A stretch of 64,000 nt of DNA from Psococerastis gibbosa (GCA_963971405.1 OZ020489.1:30344290-30408289), one strand, 5' to 3'. Positions 10,321-21,689 are shown, counted from the first letter of the stretch. Made by a program: numbers and translations. Notes: generated from the letters alone by a model not told the origin.

Positions 10321-10531
10321 GTTTGGAAAAGTAGCACAATATTGCGATCAGAAAATAAAGACAACTGAACACTGAGTTTCTTCTTTGTCATAAAAAATGT
10401 ATATTTATACAAGTATTGGAATTAACAGTGTTTAATTATCTTTAATGTAAAGCATCGTAATCGCATACTTACTTGCATACTTGTACACATGTAAATGTAT
10501 CATGCGGCTTGCCTCCACGATTGTAAGCTCT

Positions 10532-10736
10532 TAAATAAATAAATAAGGACTTTTTGTTCTATTACTAAGCCAACCTAGCGGAGTTAGGGCTAAAGGGCCC
10601 TCTCTTACACTCAACTAGGAAGGCCTGGGACCGCCTGCTCCGAAGCATGACCAGAAAATGTAGGAAGTGTTGGACTCGAACCAACAACCTTTCGGGTGAA
10701 AGTCAGAGTCCGTACCACTACTATACATGTCCTGAC
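10532..10736 (-). mobile_element. SINE-A (tRNA-derived)
   Basis: Minus-strand copy with an A-box-like region, anticodon-arm-like ACTTTCACCCGAAAGGTTG and B box GGTTCGAGTCC. The body includes TGCTTCGGAG, CTAGTTGAGTGTAAGAGAGG and GCTAGGTTGGCTTAGTAATA, ending in an (AAAT)n tail. The family is transcribed from its own internal Pol III promoter if active. Confidence 0.88.
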
Positions 10737-10768
10737 TTGTCTCCTCTTGTATTTAAGTGTCATCTTAA

Positions 10769-11153
10769 GGCGCCCATTCCACCGACCGGCTAGGGCTATT
10801 TACAAAAACAGTGACGTGGTAGCAGACATTCAAGATTTAGGTGGCGATTCCACCGACCTCGCATTGCAGAATGCAAATGACATTGACGGAAATTATAATT
10901 TTTCTTTTTATAGAAATCTATTACAATGTTTGGACTTAACATATCCCATGACGCCATTTTTTTAATTTTAGTTTGTTTGTTTGTGATTTTACTGTATGAT
11001 CATTGATCAATTTTAACTATGGCATAGGGGAAAATAAACATTTCCGTCAATTCTGCAATGCGAGGTCGGTGGAAACCCCGCCTAAGTCTTGAATGTCTGC
11101 TACCACGTCACTGTTTTTGTAAATAGCCCTAGCCGGTCGTTGGAATGGGCACC
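10769..11153. mobile_element. Harbinger-like nested palindrome (long form), copy 2
   Basis: Same 385-bp architecture as 7561-7945, with an exact TAA duplication (10766-10768 and 11154-11156). The inner palindrome begins near 10841, and its left end is partly changed to GGTGGCGATTCCACCGA. Relative to the outer arms, the interior lies in the opposite orientation to copy 1, so the conserved ATG reads on the minus strand near 10953. Confidence 0.87.
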
Positions 11154-11420
11154 TAAACGGACTGTCAGATAGAGTGAAAGTTTCTTATGTTCCCTATGGG
11201 TTAGAATAAAAGACCCCCGGATGGCCTAAATAATGAAATCCCGACTATAATTGAAGATATTGTAATCGTACTAGTTTATTTATCACACAATAGCTTGATA
11301 GCACAACGACCAAAGAAAACTTAATGGCATTACTAGACTGACATAAAGGATTGATTTTCACTGCGTGATGCCTTCGGAATTTGAAGTATTTCTTTTCATC
11401 CATAAGATCCTTTCATCGCT

Positions 11421-11930
11421 TTACCAGTAAAGACCCAATTTCCTTTTGTTCCACCTCAGTCTATCTAAGAGTGCTGGAAGCTTCCCATCCGAGATGAGGA
11501 AAGCGATAGGGCTCACATTAATTTTATTTTTCACGTAGAGTATTTTTTCCGTGAGACGAATCGTTAACATAACTTCTGAAACGGATTTCAGGGATTCATT
11601 TGAATATTTCTCAGAGACGACAAATATTTTCCTTTCAGACCATTTGTCTTCAATGTCAAGACGACAGATTTTATTTGAATTATTCGCCGCAATTACACTC
11701 CCAGCAGCCGTAGCACCAACACAAAAGGATAATTTGTTAAAACGCACTTGGAAACAAGGACACATGTTAATTGTTTTTTCATGTTTCGTGGCCCAAACAA
11801 TGTTCAGTATTTTTACAGGTTTTATTGCATACAAACCATTTAATGAATGCATCCGATGGAACTCGTCAGTCGCCTCGATAGGGTTAGTATACGTGTTGAG
11901 TGAAGAAGTCTCGGACGCTCGCACCACCAT
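11421..11930 (-). other. Unidentified open frame of 169 codons
   Basis: The longest open frame without a clear repeat origin over most of its length. Its first part overlaps the SINE-C fragment at 11827-11938, and an overlapping 128-codon frame is open on the other strand. No domain, signal peptide or family motif is recognisable. Chance or an old transposon remnant is more likely than a gene. Confidence 0.12.
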
Positions 11931-11938
11931 GTGGTGAT
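11827..11938 (-). mobile_element. SINE-C fragment
   Basis: The 3' two thirds of SINE-C, including GCATACAAACCATTTAATG and ATGCATCCGATGG on the plus strand. The tRNA-like head is degraded. Confidence 0.6.
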
Positions 11939-11959
11939 CCCAATGCGCCTTTTTGGCAC

Positions 11960-12140
11960 CGGTTCAGTAAAATTTGTAATGTTTTTTTGATAAATAAACG
12001 CATTATCATTATCATCATGATCACCTCTCCTCAGACATCCCAGTCCTTGGTCTTTCTCCTGCGAAGCCACCGCTGACATCTTCCGCAGGTCACGACGTCT
12101 TTCCACCTCTTCGTCCTCTTCTCTCCTTCTGCCCCCTATT
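11960..12140 (-). mobile_element. Probable LINE 3' end
   Basis: On the minus strand a basic stretch with WKDV and RRRKTKDW-like residues is followed by a GATGATAATGATAATG run and GCGTTTATTTATC, typical of the last codons and tail of several LINE families. Too short to assign a clade. Confidence 0.35.
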
Positions 12141-12142
12141 CT

Positions 12143-12266
12143 CGCTCTACATTCGGAATGTGGAGCTAGTATAGGTATTGATCCATTCGATTCGCAAGTC
12201 CAATCGCTCTACATACGGAATGTGGAGCTAGTATAGGTATTGATCCATTCGATCCGCAAGTCCAAT
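12143..12266. repeat. Two-copy 62-bp tandem duplication
   Basis: Units 12143-12204 and 12205-12266 are nearly identical, each containing GGAATGTGGAGCTAGTATAG and GATCCATTCGAT. Confidence 0.88.
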
Positions 12267-12487
12267 CCGCCAGATTTTTCGGGCTTTTGCGAACGGTGTC
12301 ATTTTTATTCAGGAGCCAGGATTCCTTCCCATAAACCCGATGCCTTGCTACGTGCTTGATTGCGGGGAACTGTTGAATTGAAACTGTACAGTAGAGGAAG
12401 TTCAGAGAAATTGGGTTAGAAACTACTTCAGGTTCCTACAATCCTAAGCTTTAGTAATTTCAATAATTCTATTTTCTTCAATTGAAG

Positions 12488-12592
12488 ATTGGCGATCATC
12501 ATTGCAATTTGGACCTTGGAGACTGCTGCTCTGGAAAGGGAAGTCGTGCTCTTGCCAAACCACTGCCTCAGGTTTTTCAACCAGGTTGTTTG
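12488..12592 (-). pseudogene. LINE ORF2 C-terminal fragment
   Basis: The minus-strand reading frame contains WLKNLRQWFGKSTTSL then RAAVSKVQIAMMIANL. This is the common C-terminal motif that follows the RWLGH/YFGH box in Jockey-like and related insect LINEs. The upstream RT is missing: homology stops near 12600 at a T-run. It matches the fragment at 50897-51130. Confidence 0.75.
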
Positions 12593-12599
12593 TTTGGAG

Positions 12600-14310
12600 T
12601 GATGTTTTTTTTTTTAGAGTCAAAATAAAATAAATTGAAATTAGAATAGTAATTTAGTATTAGTAGTATTAAAGGAGACCCAGCAGGGGAGAAATCCTTT
12701 GGGCCACCCCTACTGTTTTGTAATCTCACTTTATATATAAATTTGAAAAACCAATTTATTTATTTATTTCTGCCGGGAGCCCTGCATCCTTCAATCTTCC
12801 ATTAAATTATTACATGCAGAAGGCCATATTTTCGTTCCTCATCGCATGACCAAAGTATGTTAGTTTCCTCTTCTTAACTATACTTTATCAACTATACAGT
12901 GACTTAGTCCTCGATTGTATCACAGTCTCTAACGAGAATCTTGAAGACTCAATTATTAATTCAGTGAATAGTCAACCTATTGTACTTGCTGTAATTACGT
13001 GTGCACAGTCGTGCTTCATCGAACATATAGTACGTGGTTTAATAATTTTAAGTCAGTCAAACTTGACAATTCAATTGAATTCATTTTTCTTGCAGCCTTG
13101 CTCTTCAAGAGGAAAAACAATAAACTGACACAGAAAAATCATTATTGAAGCTCCTCATATTCTTTGAATAGCACTCGTTACACTGTGAATATGCCATCTT
13201 CAACTTATAATTTTCCTTTTACGTGTGACAGTAAATTAGTTTCTTCACAATGGCGATTTCTCCCCGATTGTGATTAATCCTATTTTATACTATTGTAATA
13301 TAAAGCTTCAAAATCCTCTAATCATAGAAATGGTTTAATAGGTGGAAAAACGGTTCTCAAATATTTTATTCAATTAGGTCAATTTATACGAAGTTAAGAA
13401 AATTTTATCTTACGCTATGAATAAGTAAGGTAAAAATTGAAGAAAAACTTGCAAAGCACAAACAAATGAAAATTTGTAGACAAGCACATCTTTCTTGACT
13501 CTCGTAAATGCTCTTACTCCAATCCTTCCTTCCTTTTCGTAAGCTTTTTGAGGACTCAATCCTCTTACTTTTTCAACAGTAATTTATGGTTGAGGCTATT
13601 CATACGGTTTATTATTTTGAGTGCTTTATTTTTAAGTGCGAAATGCGGAACCATTGTGTCAATTAAATGTGATAACATGGTTCGAGCTACTTGTATACGA
13701 TAGACTATTTGTATTAGGTACAAACGTGCGTAGAGTGATGGAAGGTCCGAGACAGAGGGTGGCGTTCCTAGTGTTTGTGAAGTGGCTTTTGGGTTAAAGT
13801 AAAAAAAGTGAAGTAAAAAGTAAAAAATCAATTTATTTATTTCAAACATTTTGTAAGTAATAAATTCTGAATGATATATATCAGTAGGAGGGAGTTATTT
13901 CTTTTAGTTATATCAGTTCATTCTATAAGTAGCCTAATGATTATTTCCAAAATTTAAGATTTTTAAAACGGTCCAGTCATCCGGTCTGCTAATTTTATCA
14001 ATTCCGGTTATATCCGGTTCCGTTCTCTCCCACAGATTTTTAGTATTTTCAATGCATTTTCTGTCGGTCTAATCCGGACCGAAACCATCACTACGGAATA
14101 ATAATGTAATTGTAAAAAAATTTCAATACACATATATTATTATTATTATTATTATTATTATAAATGGAATTCGTATTTAATATGTAACTAAGGGCTGTAA
14201 TCCATCTCTATACACAGCATGTATGAGTACTGCATCTATAAAAAAAAAAATTATTTTATCTTGTGTATATATGCTGTATAGGCTATATATTTGTATATAT
14301 ATTCAATGAT
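12600..14310. other. No recognisable feature apart from simple repeats
   Basis: AT-rich. A minus-strand 94-codon frame at 13565-13849 ends with NRMNSLNHKLLLKK, faintly like the junction region of some LINE proteins, but too weak to call. An (ATT)n run lies at about 14138-14161. Confidence 0.3.
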
Positions 14311-14318
14311 ACTGTTAA

Positions 14319-14714
14319 GAGGATATGCATGTAGAAAATTGGCACCCCAATATTAAATACTTATCATTTTTTATTTCATTAACTCAGCAAGTTATAAAAA
14401 ATTTGGCTCATTCATGTTGTAGTAGACTACGTTCGTGGATCATATAATTGGGAATTCTTACTTTTCGGTTTTTTAGTTTTTCCAAAAATTCCATTTTCCG
14501 CAAAATGTTTTTTCTCCAATGGTTTTTATGAAAGAAAGTCTAGGGTAGGTACCAAAAATGTGATATTTCCGATTATATGACACATGATGTAGTCTTCTAC
14601 AACTTACATGAACCAAATCTTTAATAACTTGCTTTGTTATTTAAAAAGAAATAAAAAGTCAATAAATTCAACACATTTAGGGGTACCTACTAATTTTCTA
14701 CGTAGCATGTCCTC
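14319..14714. mobile_element. TTAA-flanked palindromic element, copy 1
   Basis: Ends GAGGATATGCATGTAGAAAA and TTTTCTACGTAGCATGTCCTC with TTAA on each side (14315-14318 and 14715-14718). Subterminal blocks such as GCTCATTCATGTTGTAGTAG recur in inverse. TTAA duplication is the hallmark of piggyBac-type elements, but the ends lack the usual piggyBac start, so the superfamily is open. Related copies lie at 36753, 43117 and 54346. Confidence 0.8.
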
Positions 14715-14719
14715 TTAAG

Positions 14720-16005
14720 CACAGTTAAACCCTAATTAAATTGCCCCATGTTATTAAGTTCTCACCTGCTTGCTGCAATATATTTAATAAAAGAACCCAT
14801 TAATGAAATTGCGACCAAAATGCGATGTTATAAAGGAATTAAAAATATGAATGTCGTGAATGTATATTAATACGATGTTTACCCTGCCGTATATCGTACA
14901 TCGTAAAGTTTATTGGAGAAGAGAGCGAACGGTGAACTGAAGCTGAAACGCAAAAAGTAAATTTTGTTGTAAATTGGAGTGGGGATTTGGGTATTGAGCA
15001 AGGAATAGAAATAATAAACGAGAAAAGCATACATTATACTGTTGTATGGGGAGAAGCCATTAAAAACGGAGCGTTCGTTCCAAACAAAATGAAACGAGAC
15101 AAAACTCAACACTAAACACTAAACAGTGTTGTTACTGTTTGTCCTTGGATGCTTAAAATGCTGGGAATTTAACGGCAGATTTCGTTTTACTGATTTCTTT
15201 TTAATTAAAAAGTTCTACTATTCTTTAATCCTCTGCTTTGTATAACAATGGCACTCCTTTTTATCAACCTACCTCAAAACGCAGTCTACAGTATTTACAT
15301 GATTTAGAATTACCCTATAGAATTTCAATATTAATTTATCCCTTATCACTTTTTAGAATTTCCAAAAATAAATATACAGTATATTTTATTTATTTATTGG
15401 CTTTATAAAACACAACAACATTATAAAACTCCCATCCCAGCGATGTTGTAGGTTCATAAGGCCCTTTCTTACCCTCATCTGTGATGACAAGCAATCATAC
15501 AATAGTTTTGATTGAATTGAATTGAATTGGTTTGATAGGATATTTGAACGTGGAATACTGGTCATTTGCTATCAAGCCTAATTTCATATACAGTATTATA
15601 TACTGACATAAATTATATATTATTATTTATACAGTACTTGTAAGGGTTCAATGTGAATATACAATACTGCACCGCTTCATGCAGTTAGCAGTTCCTCAAA
15701 TTCGAAGTGGAGTTTTATTTCTAAATACCAAATAGGCAAATAAACCCAAGTGGTCGGCCAACATATATAAATCCAGCAAATGGCAATAAAAAAGTTTTAG
15801 TGCTGAAGTAATCGATTTTCAGACATTTGCCCTTTTCATGTTTTTACAGCACTGACAGTTTTTACCATATCAAAGCCAATAGTTTCCCTGATGGATGTAA
15901 CTACTCCTAACATTTTGCACGTCTCATGTTCTCACATTTTTCAAATTATCCGGAGGTATTTCGGAGAAGTCTTCTTGAAATTAGGGAAGAAAGAGAATTC
16001 GTAAG
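14720..16005. other. No recognisable feature
   Basis: AT-rich DNA with short open frames only. Nothing resembles a known family. Confidence 0.35.
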
Positions 16006-16009
16006 GTCT

Positions 16010-16231
16010 GTCAGGACAGGTAGCGTAATGGTACGGACTCTGACTTTCACCCGAAAGGTTGTTGGTTCGAGTCCCACACTGAGATGGCTACATTTTCTGG
16101 CCATGCTTCGGAGAGCATGTAAAGCAGGCGGTCCCAGGCTTTCCTAGTTGAGTGTAAAAGAGGGCTTTATAGCTCTAACATCCGCTAGGTTGTTTTAGTA
16201 ATATAGAAACAATAAAAAGTATTTATTTAAG
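16010..16231 (+). mobile_element. SINE-A (tRNA-derived)
   Basis: One of the most complete copies: GTCAGGACAGGTAGCG start, perfect B box GGTTCGAGTCC at about 16065, conserved body and a short ATTTATTTAA tail. A 73-codon open frame across it is a shadow of the SINE. Confidence 0.88.
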
Positions 16232-16282
16232 ATTTGAAAAATCAAGTCACTAGAGGTTTTTTATTTTTCTATAATAAATTAT

Positions 16283-16434
16283 TCGCATACAAGCAATTCA
16301 ATGAATGTACCTCTTCAGTCGCCTCTGTAGGTATTACCTGTGTTAAGTTACGACAGGCCACCGATCGCATGATGTGTAGAGAGTCGCACAAGTAGGAACA
16401 AGCTACCAATATGCCATCGAAGTCCTATATACAT
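16283..16434 (-). mobile_element. SINE-C (tRNA-like)
   Basis: The head on the minus strand is GACTTCGATGGCAT, with a degraded A box. The body carries GATCGGTGGCCTGTCG, and the 3' part ends TTGAATTGCTTGTATGCG. Diverged relative to the copies at 36396 and 41063. Confidence 0.7.
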
Positions 16435-16696
16435 ACTAGCTACACACCGTGGCAGTCTGTTGACGTTTGCATTAACCGCATTCCATCTTTAATGCACGAA
16501 GTGATGGAACAACCGGCTACGTTTGCAATGAAGTGGGTAAGATGGGCATCCGCAATGTAAACAACAGCAGCAAAAAGTTGTGACTGAGATTAAGCTTGGA
16601 GGTTCTCACCATATGCTAATTACATTCATATGAAGCTACACGTATTAAGACGAAACCGGAGAGTTGTGACCTTGCATGAGCGTTGAGTGTTGAATA

Positions 16697-16924
16697 CATA
16701 GAAATCTAATATAACTGGAGCGGCGGGAGCCATAATATGCCTTACGAGGCACCCGTTAACCATAAGCCAACTATCAGAGATTAGTACCAACGCAAAAAAT
16801 ATCGAAGTCTTACACATTGCAGCTTAGCAAAGCGGACACCTGGACCCGGTCAAAAACTCTGTACTTTGCTTGTGCGGGCTACACTAGCAGCCATATTGAT
16901 AACGGTCTCCAGCCACGGGATGGT
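16697..16924. repeat. U3 two-copy repeat, copy 1
   Basis: About 228 bp are closely similar to 40030-40307. The shared blocks include GAGCGGCGGGAGCCATA, CGTTAACCATAAGCCAACTA and CCATATTGATAACGGT. On the minus strand both copies encode MCKTSIFFALVLISDSWLM, which is hydrophobic like a signal peptide. No known family; see finding. Confidence 0.7.
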
Positions 16925-16929
16925 TGAAT

Positions 16930-17510
16930 ATCCATTTTATAAACAAAGCCCCGCGTCATGTACCTGTTCCTTATTTCACATGTATTCTTTCAAATAATTG
17001 CAGTTTTACCTATTGCTAGCGCTTTACAGTCAAATTGAGTGTTCATATTTCCAGGCATATGCATTTAATTACAACAGTTGGAGGTTTTTCTTCCCTGTGG
17101 GGCACATAAAAATGTTCTAAGAGGTATGTTTTTAAATGCTTCATGCACGAATTTGAGAAATATAGTAATAGTAATTTTAGTTTGACTGGATAACTTAAGC
17201 ATGTCTACGCGTATACTAGTCCCTCTTATCGATTATTAATATGCCCCTGCGGTGTAAAACGTGTATTAGGAACCCCCTGCAAAGTCATTTCCAGGTCAGT
17301 CACGTGACCCCCTCAGGTTTGGCCTTAAGATTGCTAAGTCAAGTGCGCATAAACTTACTGCACAAATTCCATTGTTAGCCCTGTCTGCTGTCTGCTGGAT
17401 TGTACATGGGTTCTTCATTTGCAGCAATTTTATTTTGTCTATGTTGAAACCCGAAAAACTTAGTCACCATTTCTTTGCCCAACCTTGCCATTTCCTTTGG
17501 GTTGTCATGC
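16930..17510. other. No recognisable feature
   Basis: Unique AT-rich DNA. Confidence 0.3.
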
Positions 17511-17517
17511 CACGGCA

Positions 17518-17712
17518 TTATACTTCCTTGGATCCAAGCGCGGGCCCAGAAATACTTCCTGGGGGGGGGGGGGGTTTGGGGGTTTCCATGCTATGTAACT
17601 ATTTGTATTTGTTTCACGTGGCTAGTGCATTTTATATAGTTTTCACTGGTTTTTCTCGGGGAAGCGCCCCCCCCCCCTTGGAGCCGCCACTGCCTGGATC
17701 CGCCCTTGAGTG
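17518..17712. mobile_element. G-run/C-run hairpin element (hAT-like, tentative)
   Basis: A long G run at about 17561 and a C run at about 17668 face each other, with GGATCCAAGC on the left and TGGATCCGCCCTTG on the right. This resembles the other G-rich 8-bp-TSD elements, but no clean duplication is visible. Confidence 0.4.
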
Positions 17713-17969
17713 GTATCATTACTTGTAATGGATCAATGTTTATGTAGTGAATACAGTACTTGTACTTTACCAGCAATGATAATGAGCGAACATGAAAGGT
17801 TTGCGTGCCAACATTGCTGTCAAAGCTTTCATTGAAAATTACAGATGTTATCATGTGGCACATGTAGGACATTGCCCTAGAAGCTAGGAGATTAACGATG
17901 AAGATAACTCAAATGCAAATCCTTTAGGTAGCAGTACAACTTAAAGGGATACCGATCGCGCATACAATA

Positions 17970-18051
17970 TCTTCTTCTTCTTCTTTTTCTTCTTCTTCTT
18001 CTTCCTGAACGACAACACTCCTCCAGTTATCTCGGTCGGTTTTGTACAAGT
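17970..18051 (-). pseudogene. LINE 3' end with (GAA)n tail, part 1
   Basis: The minus strand gives KTDRDNWRSVV followed by a glutamate-coding GAA repeat, like the last residues and tail of the LINE at 51630-52262. It is interrupted from 18052 by a G-rich insertion and resumes at about 18305. Confidence 0.6.
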
Positions 18052-18304
18052 CCAGGGCAGGTTTTACTGGGGGCGCGGGGCCTGTGGTGGTTCCATGGCG
18101 CGGGGCCCCTACCTTAGGATATATTTTCTCGGGCGAGGCCGGGGGGGGGGGGGGGTTAATCATGGACAAATTTAGTCCTTATTTTCAGTTATTAAAAAAA
18201 ATATATATTGTATATTATTATTAAAAATTGTGCCAAGCATGGGGCCCACTGAAAACGCGGGGGCTGTGTTTTTTGTCACACTCGCCACATGGTAAAACCA
18301 GCTA
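18052..18304. mobile_element. G-rich insertion inside LINE tail
   Basis: About 250 bp split two LINE pieces that are contiguous in the copy at 51660-51715. Near the ends lie AGGTTTTACTGG and GGTAAAACCAGC, an inverted pair. The interior has a 14-G run and GCGCGGGGCC. The target duplication is not clear. Confidence 0.5.
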
Positions 18305-18366
18305 TGTGTATAACGCTCCACCATCTACGGACTTCCAACTCCCGAAGATCAGTTTCCAACTCAATT
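18305..18366 (-). pseudogene. LINE 3' end, part 2
   Basis: CGCTCCACCATCTACGGACT and CCCGAAGATC match 51670-51712 of the LINE at 51630-52262, allowing for a 10-bp local duplication (CTTCCAACTC). Confidence 0.6.
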
Positions 18367-18374
18367 CTTTACAA

Positions 18375-19890
18375 TATAGCCTTATCTAAGGGAGTATAGC
18401 CGCGACATTGAGTTAAGATACAATAGCCTGCATATCAAATCACAATAAAACACAAAATGCAATTGTAAAATACAAGAACTATACTCGCACTTGGCGATTT
18501 TGTGTATCTTTTTAGTACCGCGTAGCTCTAGGGAGATTTTATTAATTGCTGTATAAATTTGTATTGCAATACGTAGATCTATCCATCTTATCATCTGCAT
18601 CTTTTTAGCCAAATTTATTCATCTATTGGCATTATTAAGAGACAACTGTAGGGGAAAAATATTATAGGGGTTGTTGTGTTTGTTGGAAATTTTTATCTTA
18701 AAACTATCAATAAGTCACACCCATTAGAAAAATGTTCCTTTACATTTTGATTTACCATCAATATAACAACTTGTAATTGGTTAACGCCTGTTTCATTGCA
18801 TCAATGATCTGAAATCTATATTTTCGGGGAAATTTGACATTTTGCAAAAAAACTACTAGGAGGGGGAGGGTGCCCAGTTGTCTATACTGACTGTAATCCG
18901 AAAAGTTCCCTTTTAACTGTGTCACCGACTGCCGGATTTTCTTTTTTATATTTTCACCACTCCAGTTGCCAACATGCCTCGAGCCTTTCTCAATCCCTTT
19001 ATCCTTTTTCCCAGCAGGTATTACAAAATAAAAACTTAACATCGCTCCAATTAGCCTGAACATAAGTCCTCAAAAAAATTGAGAGCGAAATGGGAAACTG
19101 CAGCATCACCCGGAGCATTACTTTTGTAGATAAAAGAAATGAGATAAAGATACAATGTAGCAAACTGATTACACAATTGCGTGAGCGTCGATGATTACTT
19201 TTTTCCTCTCCAGCAGGACCTTTTTTTGGTTTTTTCATTTTTAATCCAGCCATTCCCATTATTGTGGTTATTCAAGGTGGAAAATTTTATAAGCTGCTGT
19301 TTTTGCTCTCGAGTGCTTTTAAAAATATAAGCTCTTCCAATCTTTCAACCAATCTACAAACTGGTAACAAGGACAAAAATCCGCGTCTACTTTTTATTTT
19401 GCGCTTGAAATCTCCAATGAAACAGGGAAGCGTTGTAAACGCGGAGTGAAAGGTTTGTTTTTCTTAAATACCACCAACCACAGCATTTTATGACGAAATT
19501 TTAGGAAATTAACAAAAACGTTGGATAACCTATTATCTATTCTGTTATAAACCTATAGCTCGTGTGCGGCATAGAGAAGCTTATTAGCCCACATGATTCG
19601 ACTCTAATAAACCTCATCATTTTGCATTCAATGGGATTTATTGATTAGCTATATATGCGCAGAATGAAGAATGCTTTGTGGGTAGAAATTTTCATTTTGA
19701 GATTTCAGATTTTGATGAAATTCGTCATTTAGGTTAAAAGAAATCTATCTCAGAACAGATTTTTCTATTTTCTCAATTTTGGCGGATTTTACACAACAAA
19801 AACTTCTAAAAAAATTATTCTTCAAAAATGATTATTTTTAAAAATCACATAAAATTTATATAAATATTAATGTGAATAATACCCACTATA
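18375..19890. other. No recognisable feature
   Basis: AT-rich single-copy-looking DNA. Short open frames on both strands (for example minus 18758-19063 and 18999-19259) match nothing I know. Confidence 0.35.
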
Positions 19891-19904
19891 GTCTGTTTTA
19901 GTGT

Positions 19905-20032
19905 AAACAAAAAATAACAAAAACTTAGAGTTTTAGAAAAACTTGTTATAACAACCCGAATTAGTAAAACCCAAATAATCGTTAAGAAATTAACTTTGTC
20001 TAAGAAACCCACTTGTGTTAGTATAAAACCCT
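19905..20032. repeat. Penelope-type terminal repeat, left
   Basis: It matches the arms of 9512-9821 over about 125 bp, including TAAGAAATTAACTTTGTC and AAGAAACCCACTTGTGTTAG. Only its outer 70 bp or so is mirrored at the right end of this element. Confidence 0.82.
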
Positions 20033-20161
20033 GAGCGCTTTCGGCAAGAACTGCCATCTACAGAGGGAAACCCACTAGCACAGTTACACCTTATCTGCGA
20101 TTTGAGACTTGCTCAACTCGAGGAGAAGATGCAAATGTGACTAGAGAGAGGAAACCTTGGT

Positions 20162-21560
20162 TTATATAGGACTGGGAGCGGGGGGAGGAGGGGGTGGGAG
20201 GGGGCGTGGCTGGTTACCTATTCCTAACCTACTAGCTAGATCTATTAGAGGGGATGATTGTGTGAATGTTATGTCGTTTGTTAATTTTTCCCTGTTGTGT
20301 AAAGCTCTTTTGATTTCAACATTTTCAAAAAAATTTAAAGTGTAACTTTTCTTCATTTTGTGTAGGGCTGTCCAATTGTTAGGATCGAATGTGTGATTTT
20401 CCGAGTTAAGGTGTTTCGCGAATGTGCTGTTGGTGTTGGTGTCTCCTATACCTGCTATATGTTCTCTGACCCTAGTTTTAAAGCTTCTGCCTGTTTGGCC
20501 TATGTAAATTGCGTTACAATCGTTACAATTTAGACGATAAACTCCATTGCCTTTTTCCTTTTCTGGTTTGGTTTTGCAGTTCATGAGTTTATTGGCCAAA
20601 TTGTTGCGGTTGTACGGGGCTGGTGTTTTGTCTGTTGTAGAAGAAATGAGGTTACTTATTTTTTCTGTGATTTTTTCTATGAATTGTATCCTGAAATATG
20701 ATTTATTGGTTACCTGGTTTAAGCTCTCTGGGGGGTAAATTAGTTTGAGGTTGTGTTTGATTTTGTGATGTCGTAGGATTCTGTCTATTAGGTTGAGATT
20801 GAAATTGTTATTTTGGGCAATTTGTTTTATTGTATTTAATTCATTATTATAGTTGGTTTCATTCATAGGGATGTTAAGGAGTCGAAAAATCATACTATGG
20901 AATGCTGCGTGTTTGTGCTGGAATGGGTGAGAAGAATCAACAGGGATTATATTATCGCTATGGGTTTCTTTACGAAATATCTTGAAGTCTAGGGTACTAT
21001 TATTTTTGGTGATGGTGAGGTCTAAGAAGTTCAGGGAGTTGTTTTCTTCTCTTCCATGGTAAATTGGATTTTTGGGTGAATTGTGTTGATAAAACTAAAG
21101 AAATTGTCTAGTTGTCTGTTACTTCCTGTCCAAATGCAGAAGATATCATCCACATACCTTGTCCAGAAAGATATACATTTAACTAGGGGATTTTTATTGA
21201 ATAGAAGTTTGTGTTCGAAGTTATCCATAAAAATTTCCGCAAGAAGGGGAGAAAGGGAAGAACCCATAGGTAGGCCTATTTTTTGTTGGTAGTAGTCGGA
21301 TTCGAAACGGAAATAGTTTTGATGAGTGCATGTGTCTAACAGAAGGAGGGTCTCAGAAATAAGGCTGTTCGAGGTATTATTGTGATAGAGTGACTGGGCA
21401 ACTAATTTACGTACTTCGGGTACGGGAATATTAGTAAACAGATTTTTGACATCGAAAGAGACGAGTTTGGCATTGCTGGATAAGGAAAGGTGCTTAAGGC
21501 GGGAAATCAACTCGAATGAGTTTTTGACGCTGTGGCGGGGTGTGAAGTTTGATACTAATT
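20162..21560 (-). pseudogene. Penelope RT and GIY-YIG endonuclease (truncated, one frameshift)
   Basis: Upstream part (to about 21045): FDVKNLFTNIP with the first catalytic aspartate, QQKIGLPMGSSLSPLLAE, and YVDD with the catalytic pair. A frameshift near 21045, in a G/A-rich run after FTMEE, separates it from the downstream frame, which continues with NSLNFLDLTITK and then the GIY-YIG nuclease: GVYRL, YIGQTGRSFKTRVREH, and the later FFENVEIKRALHNREK that supplies the catalytic glutamate. The endonuclease nicks target DNA and the RT primes from it. The start is lost at the 5' truncation (about 21560), so the copy cannot be autonomous. The last 20 or so residues are a proline-rich read-through of a G/C-rich stretch. 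Confidence 0.92.
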
Positions 21561-21561
21561 T

Positions 21562-21668
21562 TTTTACTAATTCGGGTTGTTATAACAAGTTTTTCTAAAA
21601 CTCTAAGTTTTTGTTATTTTTTGTTTATTAAAATGAAATACCACGAAGTCACGAGTAATCTCATTATT
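21562..21668. repeat. Penelope-type terminal repeat, right, with tail
   Basis: Inverse of the outer left arm (ACTAATTCGGGTTGTTATAA through GTTATTTTTTGTTTA), then a tail of about 35 bp with ACCACGAAGTCACGAGTAAT that is absent on the left. The same tail is present on one side of the element at 9512. Confidence 0.82.
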
Positions 21669-21689
21669 TCTGTTTTAGTGTGCTAAGAA

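Larger units (their letters stand above)
19905..21668 (-). mobile_element. Penelope-like retroelement, 5'-truncated
   Basis: A perfect 13-bp duplication TCTGTTTTAGTGT lies at 19892-19904 and 21669-21681. The element ends are inverted: AAACAAAAAATAACAAAAAC on the left and its complement near 21605-21632 on the right, with a one-sided tail to 21668. Between them, on the minus strand, lie the C-terminal half of a reverse transcriptase and a GIY-YIG endonuclease, the domain pair that defines canonical Penelope-like elements. The N-terminal part of the RT is missing. The terminal repeat is shared with 9512-9821 and in diverged form with 37515-37600. Confidence 0.92.

Noticed and set aside
10655-10736. 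Possible tRNA gene (tRNA-Glu-like anticodon loop CTTTCAC)
   Set aside because: The sequence is the head of a multi-copy SINE with a conserved non-tRNA body; no independent tRNA structure is preserved.
19905-21668. LTR retrotransposon
   Set aside because: Terminal repeats are inverted, and the proteins are a Penelope-type RT plus GIY-YIG, with no integrase, protease or gag.
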